Assembly (NCBI RefSeq): GCF_020177335.1 | Contig: NZ_JAIVMG010000001.1 | Span: 496,001-560,000 of the forward strand | Direction: 5' to 3' | DNA length: 64,000 nt | Origin: Stappia indica | Lineage (GTDB): Bacteria > Pseudomonadota > Alphaproteobacteria > Rhizobiales > Stappiaceae | In this document: positions 42,376-51,838 of the stretch, one piece after another | How the letters are laid out: every line of letters begins with the position of its first letter | Numbering within the stretch: the first letter of the stretch is position 1 | Notes under the pieces: model-generated | Seen by the model: the letters and a program-made list of their open reading frames with translations, nothing else | Database searches by the model: none | Told to the model about the DNA's origin: nothing | Position numbers and translations under genes: made by a program

Positions 42376-43132
42376 CCCCCGCGTCCTGCCCTTCCCCACA
42401 AGCCCAGGCGAAGCGCGCCCGGCCGCCCGGCTGCCGCTGACCATTCGCGGGCTCGGCTTCGTCGCCGATGGCACCCGGATCCTCGACGGCATCGATCTCG
42501 ACCTGGCGGACAACCGGCTGACGGTGATCATGGGCCCAAACGGCGCAGGCAAGAGCGTGCTTTTGAAGCTGCTGCACGGGCTTCTGGCCCCCTCGGCGGG
42601 ACGGATCCTCTGGGGCGGGCGGGAGCTCGACCGGCAAACGCGCCAGCGTCAGGCGATGGTGTTCCAGAAACCGGTGCTGTTCAGACGCTCGGTACGCGCC
42701 AACCTCCAGTTTGCGGTCAACTTGAAGAAGTCGCCTGAAGCCACTGAGCTTCTGTCCATTCTCATGGATGACCTTCATCTCAATGACCTGGCCGACCGAC
42801 CGGCGCGCCTGCTATCAGGCGGTGAGCAGCAACGGCTGGCGCTTGCCCGCGCCCTGCTTCTGGCCCCGGATATCCTGTTCCTCGACGAACCGTGTGCCAA
42901 TCTCGATCCGGCTTCGGTGTTGCTGATCGAGGAGACCCTGCACAAGGCGCGGGCCGGCGGCACCAAGGTCCTGCTCGTCACCCACGACCTGCACCAGGCC
43001 CGCAGGCTGGCCGAAGACGTGGTCTTCCTGCATCGCGGCCGGCTGACCGAGCACAGCGACGCCGACAGCTATTTCGACACACCGGCCTCCCCCGAGGCCC
43101 GGGCCTATCTCGCCGGCCAGATCCTGCTCTGA
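42368..43132 (+). CDS. tupC: Tungstate ABC transporter ATP-binding protein
   Basis: ATPase of the tungstate importer. The 254-residue protein has Walker A GPNGAGKS, a Q-loop at MVFQKPVLFRRSV, the signature [13 protein letters not shown], Walker B ILFLDEP and the H-loop VTHD. A short Pro/Ala-rich N-terminus precedes the domain. It overlaps tupB and is followed after 30 bases by the binding protein. Confidence 0.9.
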   Translation: MPDPRVLPFPTSPGEARPAARLPLTIRGLGFVADGTRILDGIDLDLADNRLTVIMGPNGAGKSVLLKLLHGLLAPSAGRILWGGRELDRQTRQRQAMVFQKPVLFRRSVRANLQFAVNLKKSPEATELLSILMDDLHLNDLADRPARLLSGGEQQRLALARALLLAPDILFLDEPCANLDPASVLLIEETLHKARAGGTKVLLVTHDLHQARRLAEDVVFLHRGRLTEHSDADSYFDTPASPEARAYLAGQILL

Positions 43133-43162
43133 ATTTTCCGCCAAGACCCGAAGGGAGATCCC

Positions 43163-44005
43163 ATGCTCACACGTTTCTTCTCCGCATCCGCCGCCGCGGT
43201 CCTCGCGCTGGGCGTTGTCGCCACGGCACCGGCTCTCGCCGACGATGATCGTTTCATCATCGTCCAGTCGACCACCTCGACGCAGAACTCCGGCCTGCTC
43301 GATGCGATCCTGCCGCAGTTCAAGGAGAAGAGCGGCATCGAGGTCCGTGTCGTCGCCGTCGGCACCGGACAGGCGCTGAAGAACGCCCGCAACGGCGATG
43401 GCGACGTGCTTCTGGTCCACGCCAAGCCGGCGGAGGAGAAATTCGTCGCCGATGGCTTCGGCGTGAAGCGATCCGACGTGATGTACAACGACTTCGTGAT
43501 CGTCGGGCCCAAGAGCGATCCGGCAGGCATCAAGGGATTGTCCGACGCACCGCTTGCCCTGCGCAAGATCGCTGACAGCAAGGCACCCTTCGCCTCGCGC
43601 GGCGATGATTCCGGCACCCACAAGAAGGAGCGCGCGCTCTGGAAAATGGCCGAGGTCGACATCGGAGAGGCGTCGGGTAGCTGGTACCGGGAAACCGGCT
43701 CGGGCATGGGCGCGACGCTGAACGCAGCCGCCGGTATGGGCGCCTACACCATGTCGGACCGGGCCACCTGGATCGCCTTCAAGAACAAGGGCGAACTGGC
43801 GATCCTGACCGAGGGCGACGACCAGCTGTTCAACCAGTATGGCGTCATTCTGGTCAATCCGGAGAAGCATGCGGCGGTGAAGAAAGACGACGGACAGGCC
43901 TTCATCGACTGGCTGATCGGCGCGGAAGGCCAGAAGGCGATTGCCGCCTACAAGGTCGATGGTCAGCAGCTGTTCTTCCCGAACGCTGTCAAGGAAACCA
44001 ACTGA
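43163..44005 (+). CDS. tupA: Tungstate ABC transporter substrate-binding protein
   Basis: Periplasmic tungstate receptor. The 280-residue protein has a signal peptide (to ALA, about residue 26). The oxyanion-binding motif is VQSTTSTQNSGLLDAILP; TTSTQNSGL is diagnostic of TupA. Later segments FASRGDDSGTHKKE and GMGATLNAAAGMGAYTMSDRATW complete the site. The ribosome site GAAGGGAGAT precedes the ATG. Confidence 0.95.
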   Translation: MLTRFFSASAAAVLALGVVATAPALADDDRFIIVQSTTSTQNSGLLDAILPQFKEKSGIEVRVVAVGTGQALKNARNGDGDVLLVHAKPAEEKFVADGFGVKRSDVMYNDFVIVGPKSDPAGIKGLSDAPLALRKIADSKAPFASRGDDSGTHKKERALWKMAEVDIGEASGSWYRETGSGMGATLNAAAGMGAYTMSDRATWIAFKNKGELAILTEGDDQLFNQYGVILVNPEKHAAVKKDDGQAFIDWLIGAEGQKAIAAYKVDGQQLFFPNAVKETN

Positions 44006-44026
44006 TCCGCCGAGGGTCCCGCATCG

Positions 44027-44060
44027 GCCGCCCTCGCTTGCCTGGCGGGGGCGGCTATTC
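44027..44060 (+). terminator. Possible terminator of the tup operon
   Basis: GCCGCC (44027-44032) and GGCGGC (44050-44055) arms, with further inner pairing, are followed by TATTCTGATT. The T-run is weak. Confidence 0.4.
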
Positions 44061-44088
44061 TGATTGACGCCACAGCGACTGGCCGCCT

Positions 44089-44988
44089 TCAGGCCTTGCG
44101 CAGCGTCACGCCATCGGCGCGCCAGTTGCCCGGCCAGACCTCGGCCCCGCCGGCACGCAGTGCCCGGATCTCACCGACCGGCACATCCACCACCAGAAAC
44201 GGCTCTTCCCCGGCCTTGCCGTCGACCGGCGGCAGCGCCGCACCGACACCGTCATAGCCAAGCGCCGGTTCGCATGGAAGATAGAGCGCGGCACCGGAGA
44301 CGGTTTCCTCGTTCTGCGTGGTGCCCGGCGTACTGCCGACCGTGCCGCAGACCGCCACCGCGCCCATCAGTTCCACCGCCCGTGCCTTGGCGCAGCCGAA
44401 CACCCGGCTATACCCGGCAAGGCTCGAGGTCATCGACGGCACCAGCAGCAATTCGGGTGCCTCGGCGGCCATCAGGCAGGACAGGGCCGGCATCTCCACA
44501 TCAAGACAGATCAGCATCGCCATGCGGATGCCGTCCAGTTCGAACAGCGTCACCGCATCGCCCGGGTAAAGGTCCCAGGTGTCCCGGTCCTGCTCATCCG
44601 GGGTGAGCGCCAGCTTGTCGTGATGAATGGTCCGGCCGTCACGTAGAAACGCGGTTGCCCGGTTGGTGAACCGCCCCTCGCCGGCCGCATGAGGCATCGA
44701 CCCAGCCACCAGCGAAACCCCGGTGCGGGTGACAAGTTCGCGAAGCTGGGGAAGGATCCGGTCCGCCTCCCCCGCCATCCAGGCGATCTCGCCATCGGGG
44801 GACAGCCCTTCCGGGCGCCAGGCGAGGAAACACTCGCTGATGTATTCCGGCAGCAGCAGCAGACGCGCGCCCGCCTCCCGCGCCCGCTCCATATGGCGGG
44901 CAATGGCCGCGACGAAGTCACCGGGGGTCTCCCCACCGTGACCAAGGTTCAGCGCGCATAGCGCGATACGATAGGAATTGGTGCTCAT
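44089..44988 (-). CDS. Carbon-nitrogen hydrolase (nitrilase superfamily)
   Basis: A 299-residue amidase-type enzyme. The catalytic triad is visible: Glu in LLLPEYISE (about residue 48), Lys in HHDKLALTPDEQ and Cys in MLICLDVEMP. The family is broad (amidases, ureidases), and the substrate is unknown. It is convergent with the tup operon. Confidence 0.88.
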   Translation of the reverse strand: MSTNSYRIALCALNLGHGGETPGDFVAAIARHMERAREAGARLLLLPEYISECFLAWRPEGLSPDGEIAWMAGEADRILPQLRELVTRTGVSLVAGSMPHAAGEGRFTNRATAFLRDGRTIHHDKLALTPDEQDRDTWDLYPGDAVTLFELDGIRMAMLICLDVEMPALSCLMAAEAPELLLVPSMTSSLAGYSRVFGCAKARAVELMGAVAVCGTVGSTPGTTQNEETVSGAALYLPCEPALGYDGVGAALPPVDGKAGEEPFLVVDVPVGEIRALRAGGAEVWPGNWRADGVTLRKA

Positions 44989-45062
44989 GGGCGGCGATGC
45001 TGCCGCCAGTACCGGGGAAATTCAACCGCAAAATCAGCGGCTCCCCCGGCTTCCGCGCGGGA

Positions 45063-45263
45063 TCACCCTTGCGCGAAAAGGACCTTGGCGGCCATCAGCA
45101 GGCTGGCGAGAATGAGGCCATGGCGCAGGGGCGCGGCCACCTCGGCGGCGTCGACGCAGCGCACATCGGGTCCGACCTGCACGCGCCGCAGCGCCACATG
45201 CGCCCTGTCCGCCGCCTGGTCGACGTCGCTCATCAACCGGCGCAGCTGTGCCCGAGGTGTCAT
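45063..45263 (-). CDS. Possible small membrane-anchored protein
   Basis: A 66-residue frame with a soluble Arg/Val-rich part and a C-terminal helix (GLILASLLMAAKVLFAQG). It lies between recJ and the hydrolase. The ribosome site is weak (GGGATTG). No family was recognised; coding status is uncertain. Confidence 0.4.
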   Translation of the reverse strand: MTPRAQLRRLMSDVDQAADRAHVALRRVQVGPDVRCVDAAEVAAPLRHGLILASLLMAAKVLFAQG

Positions 45264-45361
45264 TGGTTCAATCCCGTCATCATCATCCGCCCTCAGGGTA
45301 AGGCCGACGGGATTACATCTTGGTTAATCGAGGGAAATTTTTGCCTAGTTGACGGCCTGCT

Positions 45362-47179
45362 TCAAGGCCGGCAGGTGCGCGGATCCGCAGCGTCGATCAC
45401 CCGCACCTGAACCTGCTCGCGGCCCTGCCAGGTATCGAGCGACAGGGACCCGGCCAGATGCAGGGTCTGCCCGCGCTTCGACAGCAGCATCTCTCCCAAG
45501 GGGGTCTGCTCCGCCTTGAAGGCGATCGCCTTCAGGCTGCCTCCGGCGCCATCGCCAAGGGTCAGGCGCACATGCCCCTTGCCGACCACATCGGCGAATT
45601 TCACCCGGTGGGCGGGAAAGGCGAACACCGGTTCCGAATGGCCGGCGCCGAACGGCCCAGCGTCCTCCAGGAGATGCAGGAGATCGACGCTTGCAGCGCT
45701 GGCGGTCAGCACGCCATCGACCTTCAGGGTGTTGCCGGCGCGGGCGGCGGCCACCTCATCCGAAAGCTCGGCCCGGAAAAATTCCTCAAGCTCGGTCATC
45801 CGGTCACGCGCCACGGTCAGGCCAGCGGCCATGGCATGGCCGCCGCCCTTCTCCAAGATCCCGAGGTCGACCGCCTTGCGCACCGCCCCGCCGAGATCGA
45901 CGCCCGGAATTGAGCGGCCGGACCCGGTGCCGACACCGCGCCGCTCGTCGAAGGCAATGGCGAAGGCCGGACGGCGGTAGCGTTCCTTCAGGCGGGAGGC
46001 GACCAACCCGACCACGCCCGGATGCCAGCCATCGGAGCCGGAGACCAGCACCGGCGGATCGTTCCGCTCCACCGCGATCAGCGCGGCGGCATCGGCCTCC
46101 TCCAGCATGATCGCCTCGATGGCCTGCCGTTCGCCGTTCAGCCGTTCGAGTGTCTCGGAGATCGACCGCGCCTCATCCCCGTCAAGGGTGGTCAGCAAAC
46201 GGGCGCCGAGCGCCGCATCGCCAATCCGCCCGCCGGCATTGATGCGCGGACCGATGAGGAAGCCGAGATGATAGGGCGTGGCCGGGCCGTTGACCCGGGC
46301 CGTGTCGCACAGCGCGGCAAGACCAATGTTGCCACGCGCATGCAGCGCCAGCAGCCCCTTGCGCACGAAGGCCCGGTTCAACCCCTTGAGCGGCACCACG
46401 TCGCAGACGGTGCCGACGGCGACCAGATCGAGCAGGGCCAGAAGGTCCGGCTCCCGCCGCTGACGGAAGACACCCCGGCGACGCAGCTCGCGATTGAGCG
46501 CGACAATGAACAGAAAGGCGACCCCGACGGCGGCCAGATGGCCGAGACCGGACAGGTCGTCCTGCCGGTTGGGGTTGATCAGGGCATGAGCGCGGGGCAG
46601 CGTCTCGCCGACCTGATGATGGTCGATGACCAGCGTTTCCAGCCCCACGGCGGCGGCTTCCTCCAGCGCCTCGAACGAGGTGCTGCCGCAGTCGACGCAG
46701 ATCAGCAGCCCGGCGCCGGCGTCCTTCAGGGCGCGAATGGCGGGGCCGTTCGGGCCATAGCCCTCGATAATCCGGTCGGGAATGTGGATGCGGCAGGAAA
46801 CGCCAAGCGCGGAGAAGTAGCGCGACAGCACCGCCGAGGAGGTGGCGCCATCCACATCGTAGTCGCCGAAGATGGCGATCTCGTCCCCGGCGAGAACCGC
46901 ATCGGCGGCCCGGGCCGCACCCGCCTCCATGTCCTGAACCACGGACGGATCCGGCATCAGGCTCTTGATTGTCGGGTCGAGAAACGCGGTGGCCGCGTCA
47001 AGGGGCACATCGCGCCCCGCCAGCACCCGGCCCACCACTTCCGGCACGCCAAGCCGCTGGGTAATCGCCATGGCAACGCTGGCCTGGCGCCGGTCGAGCC
47101 GCTCCTGCCAGATGCGTTCACCAGCGGAGCGCACCACGCCAAGAACCGTGCGCCGCGTGCCCTCGTCCATGCCTGTCAT
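45362..47179 (-). CDS. recJ: Single-stranded-DNA-specific exonuclease RecJ
   Basis: A 5'-3' exonuclease of recombination and mismatch repair. The 605-residue protein has the DHH-family motifs IFGDYDVDGATSSAVL, CVDCG, LVIDHHQVG and the DHHA1 segment GGHAMAAGLTV. The C-terminal OB domain ends VQVRVIDAADPRTCRP. ATGs at 47179 and 47170 compete. It is followed upstream by glpX, hom and alaC on the same strand. Confidence 0.95.
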   Translation of the reverse strand: MTGMDEGTRRTVLGVVRSAGERIWQERLDRRQASVAMAITQRLGVPEVVGRVLAGRDVPLDAATAFLDPTIKSLMPDPSVVQDMEAGAARAADAVLAGDEIAIFGDYDVDGATSSAVLSRYFSALGVSCRIHIPDRIIEGYGPNGPAIRALKDAGAGLLICVDCGSTSFEALEEAAAVGLETLVIDHHQVGETLPRAHALINPNRQDDLSGLGHLAAVGVAFLFIVALNRELRRRGVFRQRREPDLLALLDLVAVGTVCDVVPLKGLNRAFVRKGLLALHARGNIGLAALCDTARVNGPATPYHLGFLIGPRINAGGRIGDAALGARLLTTLDGDEARSISETLERLNGERQAIEAIMLEEADAAALIAVERNDPPVLVSGSDGWHPGVVGLVASRLKERYRRPAFAIAFDERRGVGTGSGRSIPGVDLGGAVRKAVDLGILEKGGGHAMAAGLTVARDRMTELEEFFRAELSDEVAAARAGNTLKVDGVLTASAASVDLLHLLEDAGPFGAGHSEPVFAFPAHRVKFADVVGKGHVRLTLGDGAGGSLKAIAFKAEQTPLGEMLLSKRGQTLHLAGSLSLDTWQGREQVQVRVIDAADPRTCRP

Positions 47180-47253
47180 GCCCGTTCGAGGCTCCCCGTC
47201 GGCGCCGGTGCGGGGCCGGCCGTTCAGCCGTCCGGCCCGCGCTTCGTTTTCAG

Positions 47254-48249
47254 TCAGCCCAGATGGAACTTGTCGAGATGGGTATGCCGCGCCTTGATGT
47301 AGCGAACGGTCCCGGTGGTGGAGCGCATCACGACGGTGTGGGTGGTGATGTCGCCACGCCCGAAGCGCACACCCTGCAGGAAGTTGCCGTCGGTGACGCC
47401 GGTGGCCGCGAACAGCACATCGCCGGTGGCCATCTCTTCCATGGTGTACTTGCGCTTGATGTCCTTGATGCCCATGCGATAGGCGCGCTCGACTTGCTCT
47501 TCGCGGGTGATCACCAGACGGCCCTGCATCTGGCCGCCGATGCAGCGCAGGGCGGCGGCCGCCAGCACGCCTTCCGGCGCACCGCCAATGCCCATGTAGA
47601 TATCGATGCCGGTCTCGTCCGGATCGGTGGTGTGGATCACGCCGGCCACGTCGCCATCGCCGATCAGGCGAATGGAGGCGCCGGTGGCGCGCAAGCCCTC
47701 GATCAGGCTGGCATGGCGCGGACGGTCGAGCACACAGGCGGTGATTTCCGCCACCGGCACGCCCTTTTCCTTGGCCAGCGCGGCGATGTTCTCTTCCACA
47801 GGCGCATCGAGATCGACGATCCCCGCCGGGTAACCCGGACCGACCGCGATCTTTTCCATGTAGCTGTCCGGAGCGTTCAGCAGCCCACCCTTCGGTGCCA
47901 TCGCAATCACCGCCAGCGAATTCGGCAGGTTCTTGGCGCAAATGGTCGTGCCTTCGAGCGGATCGAGCGCGATATCGACCGCCGGTCCCTCACCGGTGCC
48001 GACCGTCTCGCCGATGTAGAGCATCGGCGCCTCGTCACGCTCGCCCTCGCCGATCACCACGGTGCCGGCAATCGGCAGGCAGTTCAGTTCGCGGCGCATG
48101 GCGTCAACGGCGGCCTGGTCGGCAGCCATCTCGTCGCCGCGCCCGCGCAACCGGGCAGCAGCCACGGCAGCACGCTCGGTGACACGGGCCAGTTCCAGGG
48201 CCAGGATACGGTCGAGCGCATCGCTCTTGGCGGCTTCGGTCTTCGACAT
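47254..48249 (-). CDS. glpX: Class II fructose-1,6-bisphosphatase
   Basis: Hydrolyses fructose 1,6-bisphosphate in gluconeogenesis. The 331-residue protein has the metal-binding motifs VIGEGERDEAPML and ALDPLEGTTICA, and the substrate segments GDGDVAGVI and MGIGGAPEGVLAAAALRC. It lies between recJ and hom, a common order in the Hyphomicrobiales. Confidence 0.96.
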   Translation of the reverse strand: MSKTEAAKSDALDRILALELARVTERAAVAAARLRGRGDEMAADQAAVDAMRRELNCLPIAGTVVIGEGERDEAPMLYIGETVGTGEGPAVDIALDPLEGTTICAKNLPNSLAVIAMAPKGGLLNAPDSYMEKIAVGPGYPAGIVDLDAPVEENIAALAKEKGVPVAEITACVLDRPRHASLIEGLRATGASIRLIGDGDVAGVIHTTDPDETGIDIYMGIGGAPEGVLAAAALRCIGGQMQGRLVITREEQVERAYRMGIKDIKRKYTMEEMATGDVLFAATGVTDGNFLQGVRFGRGDITTHTVVMRSTTGTVRYIKARHTHLDKFHLG

Positions 48250-48283
48250 GAATGGTCCTCAGATCAATGGTACGGTGCACGGA

Positions 48284-49597
48284 TCAAGCGAGTTTCTCGA
48301 TCCGGATCAGTTGGGGGGTGCCGTCGACCAGGTTTTGCGCCTCAATCGTCGCAAGGGCCCGCTTCACGGCGGCTTCTGTTGTTTCGTAGGTTATCAGGAT
48401 CACCGGTTGCGGCGAACAGCCCTTACCGGCCGCAGCTGGCGCCCGGCCGTGCTGCACGATCGACTCCAGCGAAATCTCCTCATCGGCCATGATACGCGCG
48501 ATCTCGGCGAAAGCGCCCGGACGGTCGAAGACGGAAAGGCGGATGTAATATCCCCCCTCATGCCGGCGCATCCGCGCCGCGCGATAGGGGGCCAGTTCGC
48601 CGACCGGTGCGCCAAGCGCCGGGCGCATCTGCCCGCGGGCCACATCGGCAAGATCGGCGATCACAGCGGACGCGGTGGCGTTGCCGCCGGCACCGGGGCC
48701 GACCAGCACCACCTCCCCGACCGTATCGCCATCCACCGCGACCGCGTTCAGCACACCGTCGATGCGGGCAATCGCCGAGGAGCGCGGAACCATGGTCGGG
48801 TGCACCCGCTGTTCGATGCCGCTGTCGGTGCGCAGCGCCACGCCCAGGAGCTTGATGCGATAGCCCAGCTCGCTGGCCGCCTCGATATCCGCCTTGCTGA
48901 TCGAGCTGATGCCCTCGACGTAGATCGCATCCATGTCGATCTCGCAGCCGAAGGCGAGCGAGGTCAGGATCGCCAGCTTGTGCGCCGTGTCGAACCCTTC
49001 GATGTCGAAGGTCGGATCGGCCTCGGCATAGCCGAGACGCTGGGCATCGGCGAGGCATTCGGCAAAGCCGAGCCCTTCCTGCTCCATCCGGGTGAGGATG
49101 TAGTTGCAGGTCCCGTTCATGATGCCATAGACGCGGGTAACGTCATTGCCCGCCAGCGCTTCGCGCATGGTCTTGACGATGGGAATGCCGCCGGCCACCG
49201 CCGCCTCGAAATTGAGGCTGACGCCGTTCTTCTCGGCAATCGCCGCCAGCTCGACGCCGTGGCGGGCGAGCAAGGCCTTGTTCGCCGTCACCACATGCTT
49301 GCCGGCCTCAAGGGCGGCCCGCACACTGTCATGCGCCGGCCCCTCGTCGCCGCCGATCAACTCCACGAACACGTCAATCGACGGCGAGACCGCGAGCGCG
49401 CAGGGGTCGTCGAACCATTCGCAGCCGGACAGGTCGAGCCCGCGATCGCGCGTCCTGTCGCGGGCGCAGACCGCGACCGTCCGCAAGGGACGGCCGCACC
49501 GGGCCGCAAGCGCGTTCGCTTTCTTGTCCAGCAGTCCGACGAGGGACGCGCCGACCGTTCCAAGGCCCGCGACACCGACGTGCAATTCAGTTGCCAT
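48284..49597 (-). CDS. hom: Homoserine dehydrogenase
   Basis: Reduces aspartate semialdehyde to homoserine in threonine and methionine synthesis. The 437-residue protein starts with the Rossmann motif GVAGLGTVGASLV. The catalytic segment GIMNGTCNYILTRM and the substrate site FAECLADAQRLGYAEADPTFDIEGFDTAHKL (around 48960-49050) are standard. The C-terminal ACT domain (DRPGAFAEIARIMADEEISL) suggests feedback inhibition, probably by threonine. Confidence 0.97.
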   Translation of the reverse strand: MATELHVGVAGLGTVGASLVGLLDKKANALAARCGRPLRTVAVCARDRTRDRGLDLSGCEWFDDPCALAVSPSIDVFVELIGGDEGPAHDSVRAALEAGKHVVTANKALLARHGVELAAIAEKNGVSLNFEAAVAGGIPIVKTMREALAGNDVTRVYGIMNGTCNYILTRMEQEGLGFAECLADAQRLGYAEADPTFDIEGFDTAHKLAILTSLAFGCEIDMDAIYVEGISSISKADIEAASELGYRIKLLGVALRTDSGIEQRVHPTMVPRSSAIARIDGVLNAVAVDGDTVGEVVLVGPGAGGNATASAVIADLADVARGQMRPALGAPVGELAPYRAARMRRHEGGYYIRLSVFDRPGAFAEIARIMADEEISLESIVQHGRAPAAAGKGCSPQPVILITYETTEAAVKRALATIEAQNLVDGTPQLIRIEKLA

Positions 49598-49630
49598 ATG
49601 AGATGCAATCCGTTTGTAAGCGCGACCGTC

Positions 49631-50848
49631 CTAGCGGGACGCTCCGATGGGGACCACGTTGTGCAATGTTTTGTCCGCCGTTTCAAGGAAGCGGCGGAGA
49701 CTGCGCGCCGCCTGGCGGATGCGCTGTTCGTTTTCCACCAGCGCGATGCGCACATAACCGTCGCCATGCTCGCCGAAGCCCAGCCCCGGGGCGACCGCCA
49801 CCTCGGCCTTCTCGATCAGCAGCTTGGAAAACTCCACCGAGCCCAGCTCGCGGAACTTCTCCGGAATCGGCGCCCAGGCGAACATGCTCGCTTCCGGGGC
49901 CGGCACATCCCAGCCCGCCCGGCCGAAGGCATCGACCAGAGTATCGCGCCGCTTGCGATAGATCGCCCGGGTCTCGGCAATGCAATCGTCCGGACCGTTG
50001 AGCGCGGCGGTGGCCGCCACCTGAATCGGCGTGAAGGCGCCATAGTCCAGATAGGACTTCACCCGCGCCAGGGCGGCGATCAGCCGCTCGTTGCCGACGG
50101 CAAAGCCCATGCGCCAGCCGGGCATGGAGTAGGTCTTGGACAGGGACGTGAACTCCACGGCGACATCCATCGCGCCGGGCACCTGCAGCAAGGAGGGCGG
50201 CGGCGTATCGCCGAAGTAGATCTCCGAATAGGCCAGATCGGACAAAACGAAGATATCATGCTTCTTCGCGAAGGCGACGATGTCCTTGTAGAACTCGAGA
50301 TCGGCCACATAGGCGGTCGGGTTGGCCGGATAGCACAGGATCAGAGCGATCGGCTTGGGCACCGAATGGACAATCGCACGCTCCAGCGCGTGGAACACCT
50401 CCGGGCCGGGCTCGGCGGGAATGGAGCGCAGGGCCGCGCCGGCCATCAGGAAGCCGAAGGCGTGAATCGGATAGCTCGGGTTCGGCACGAGCACCACATC
50501 GCCCGGCGCGGAAATCGCCTGGGCCATGTTGGCGAAGCCTTCCTTGGACCCGAGCGTGGCGACCACCTGGGTTTCCGGGTCGAGCTTTACGCCGAAACGG
50601 CGCTCGTAATAGGCCGCCTGCGCGCGGCGCAGCCCCGGAATGCCCTTGGAGGAGGAATAGCGATGGGTCCGCGGGTTCTGGACCGTTTCGACCAGCTTGT
50701 CGACAATGTGCTGGGGGGTGGGCACATCCGGATTGCCCATGCCCAAATCGATGATGTCCGCCCCTGCCGCGCGTGCCTTTGCCTTGAGCCGGTTCACCTG
50801 TTCGAAGACATAGGGCGGCAAACGCCGCGTCTGGTAGAACTCTTCCAT
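49631..50848 (-). CDS. alaC: Alanine/glutamate-pyruvate aminotransferase, AlaC type
   Basis: PLP enzyme that transaminates pyruvate with glutamate. The 405-residue protein starts MEEFYQTRRLPPYVFEQVN, the characteristic AlaC start. The PLP lysine lies in TSLSKTYSMPGWRMGF. Other motifs include DLGMGNPDVPTP and CYPANPTA. A GAGGTG ribosome site precedes ATG 50848. It sits next to hom, as in many related genomes. Confidence 0.93.
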   Translation of the reverse strand: MEEFYQTRRLPPYVFEQVNRLKAKARAAGADIIDLGMGNPDVPTPQHIVDKLVETVQNPRTHRYSSSKGIPGLRRAQAAYYERRFGVKLDPETQVVATLGSKEGFANMAQAISAPGDVVLVPNPSYPIHAFGFLMAGAALRSIPAEPGPEVFHALERAIVHSVPKPIALILCYPANPTAYVADLEFYKDIVAFAKKHDIFVLSDLAYSEIYFGDTPPPSLLQVPGAMDVAVEFTSLSKTYSMPGWRMGFAVGNERLIAALARVKSYLDYGAFTPIQVAATAALNGPDDCIAETRAIYRKRRDTLVDAFGRAGWDVPAPEASMFAWAPIPEKFRELGSVEFSKLLIEKAEVAVAPGLGFGEHGDGYVRIALVENEQRIRQAARSLRRFLETADKTLHNVVPIGASR

Positions 50849-51135
50849 GACACACCTCTTGCACGGCGCAGGGAACTCTTCGATCATCCGGAGGCGGCAC
50901 CTGCGAAAACGCTTCCGGCCCGCTTCGCCTGCCCTTCCCCCTTGCCTTCGCGCGAATGCGGAACGGTCGGGAGACGGGATGTCAGGCGGCACGGCAGCGC
51001 GGATGTTTACCAGCGAACGCGGCGCCTTGCATCGGCAAAATCACGTTCATGACGCTCATCTTGCGGTCTTCCCCGCCGAAGCGGGTAGAAAGAACGGGCA
51101 CCTGCGGTCAAACCGCCCGGCTACCCCAGTCCATT

Positions 51136-51660
51136 CTAGTCCTCCGCACCCGCTTCGATTTCGCGAATGGCACGCTGACCATGCTCGGCACCGAGACGGC
51201 GCAGGGCCTCGGCTCCCGATTGTGCCGGCGCGGGAGGCGATGCCCCCGCCCGCCCTGCAGCGATATCCAGGAGCCGGCGGCGCGTCGCTTCCTGCTCCTC
51301 AAGGGACAGAAGCTGCGAATCGAAGTCGTAGGGAGTGAAAAACGCCGTTGCCGGCGTCTCCGGCCGGGAAGCGTCGGCGTTTGCCACCGGCGCTGATGCC
51401 GCGGTCGCACTCCCGGCAAGGCGCTCGGCCGTGGTCCCCTGCTCACCGGCGGTTGCGCTTGGGCGCGCCTCGGCACCGGAGGCCGCCCCCCCACGCGCCG
51501 GCACCGGTTCGAAGGCGTCAACCAGCGTGCCGGAAGGCGCGTAGGCGCAAGCGCCAACGATTAGCGCCATTGCAGTCGCAAGTGGTGCTGCCGACATCGA
51601 ACGGTACGCGGTCCGACCCTGTGGCCGATCCCTTCGTGCAAAGGTCATCGGATTCAACAT
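51136..51660 (-). CDS. Putative small lipoprotein, Ala/Gly-rich
   Basis: A 174-residue protein of low complexity. A hydrophobic start (MSAAPLATAMALIVGACAYAP) contains a possible lipobox VGAC. The rest is Ala/Pro/Ser-rich with a helical end (LLSLEEQEATRRRLLDIAAG). ATGs at 51660, 51648 and 51597 are possible; the last gives the cleanest lipoprotein signal. Similar Ala-rich proteins occur beside phaC in related bacteria, function unknown. Confidence 0.6.
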   Translation of the reverse strand: MLNPMTFARRDRPQGRTAYRSMSAAPLATAMALIVGACAYAPSGTLVDAFEPVPARGGAASGAEARPSATAGEQGTTAERLAGSATAASAPVANADASRPETPATAFFTPYDFDSQLLSLEEQEATRRRLLDIAAGRAGASPPAPAQSGAEALRRLGAEHGQRAIREIEAGAED

Positions 51661-51681
51661 TCCCCCGGTTACGACACACTA

Positions 51682-51727
51682 AGCGCTTTGTCCATCTTGT
51701 CATGCCGGCCTGATAAAGCGCTATTAT
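51682..51727 (+). promoter_or_regulatory. Candidate phaC promoter with an inverted repeat
   Basis: AGCGCTTT (51682-51689) and its complement AAAGCGCT (51715-51722) flank TTGTCA (51697-51702) and overlap TATTAT (51722-51727). The 19-base spacer is long. It may be an operator for phaC, which starts at 51839. Confidence 0.35.
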
Positions 51728-51838
51728 GCCAGTTGAGCTTCGTCGGTCCACACCCGCCATGCACGGACCGGCGCCAGGGACCGACACCAGCGGCGGCAGA
51801 CATCAATTTCCGGAATGCCAGTGGAGGGCACAGCGCGG

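Noticed and set aside
50849-51135. Gap between alaC and the lipoprotein gene
   Set aside because: No credible frame. A small GCGGT/ACCGC hairpin near 51100 is too weak to call.
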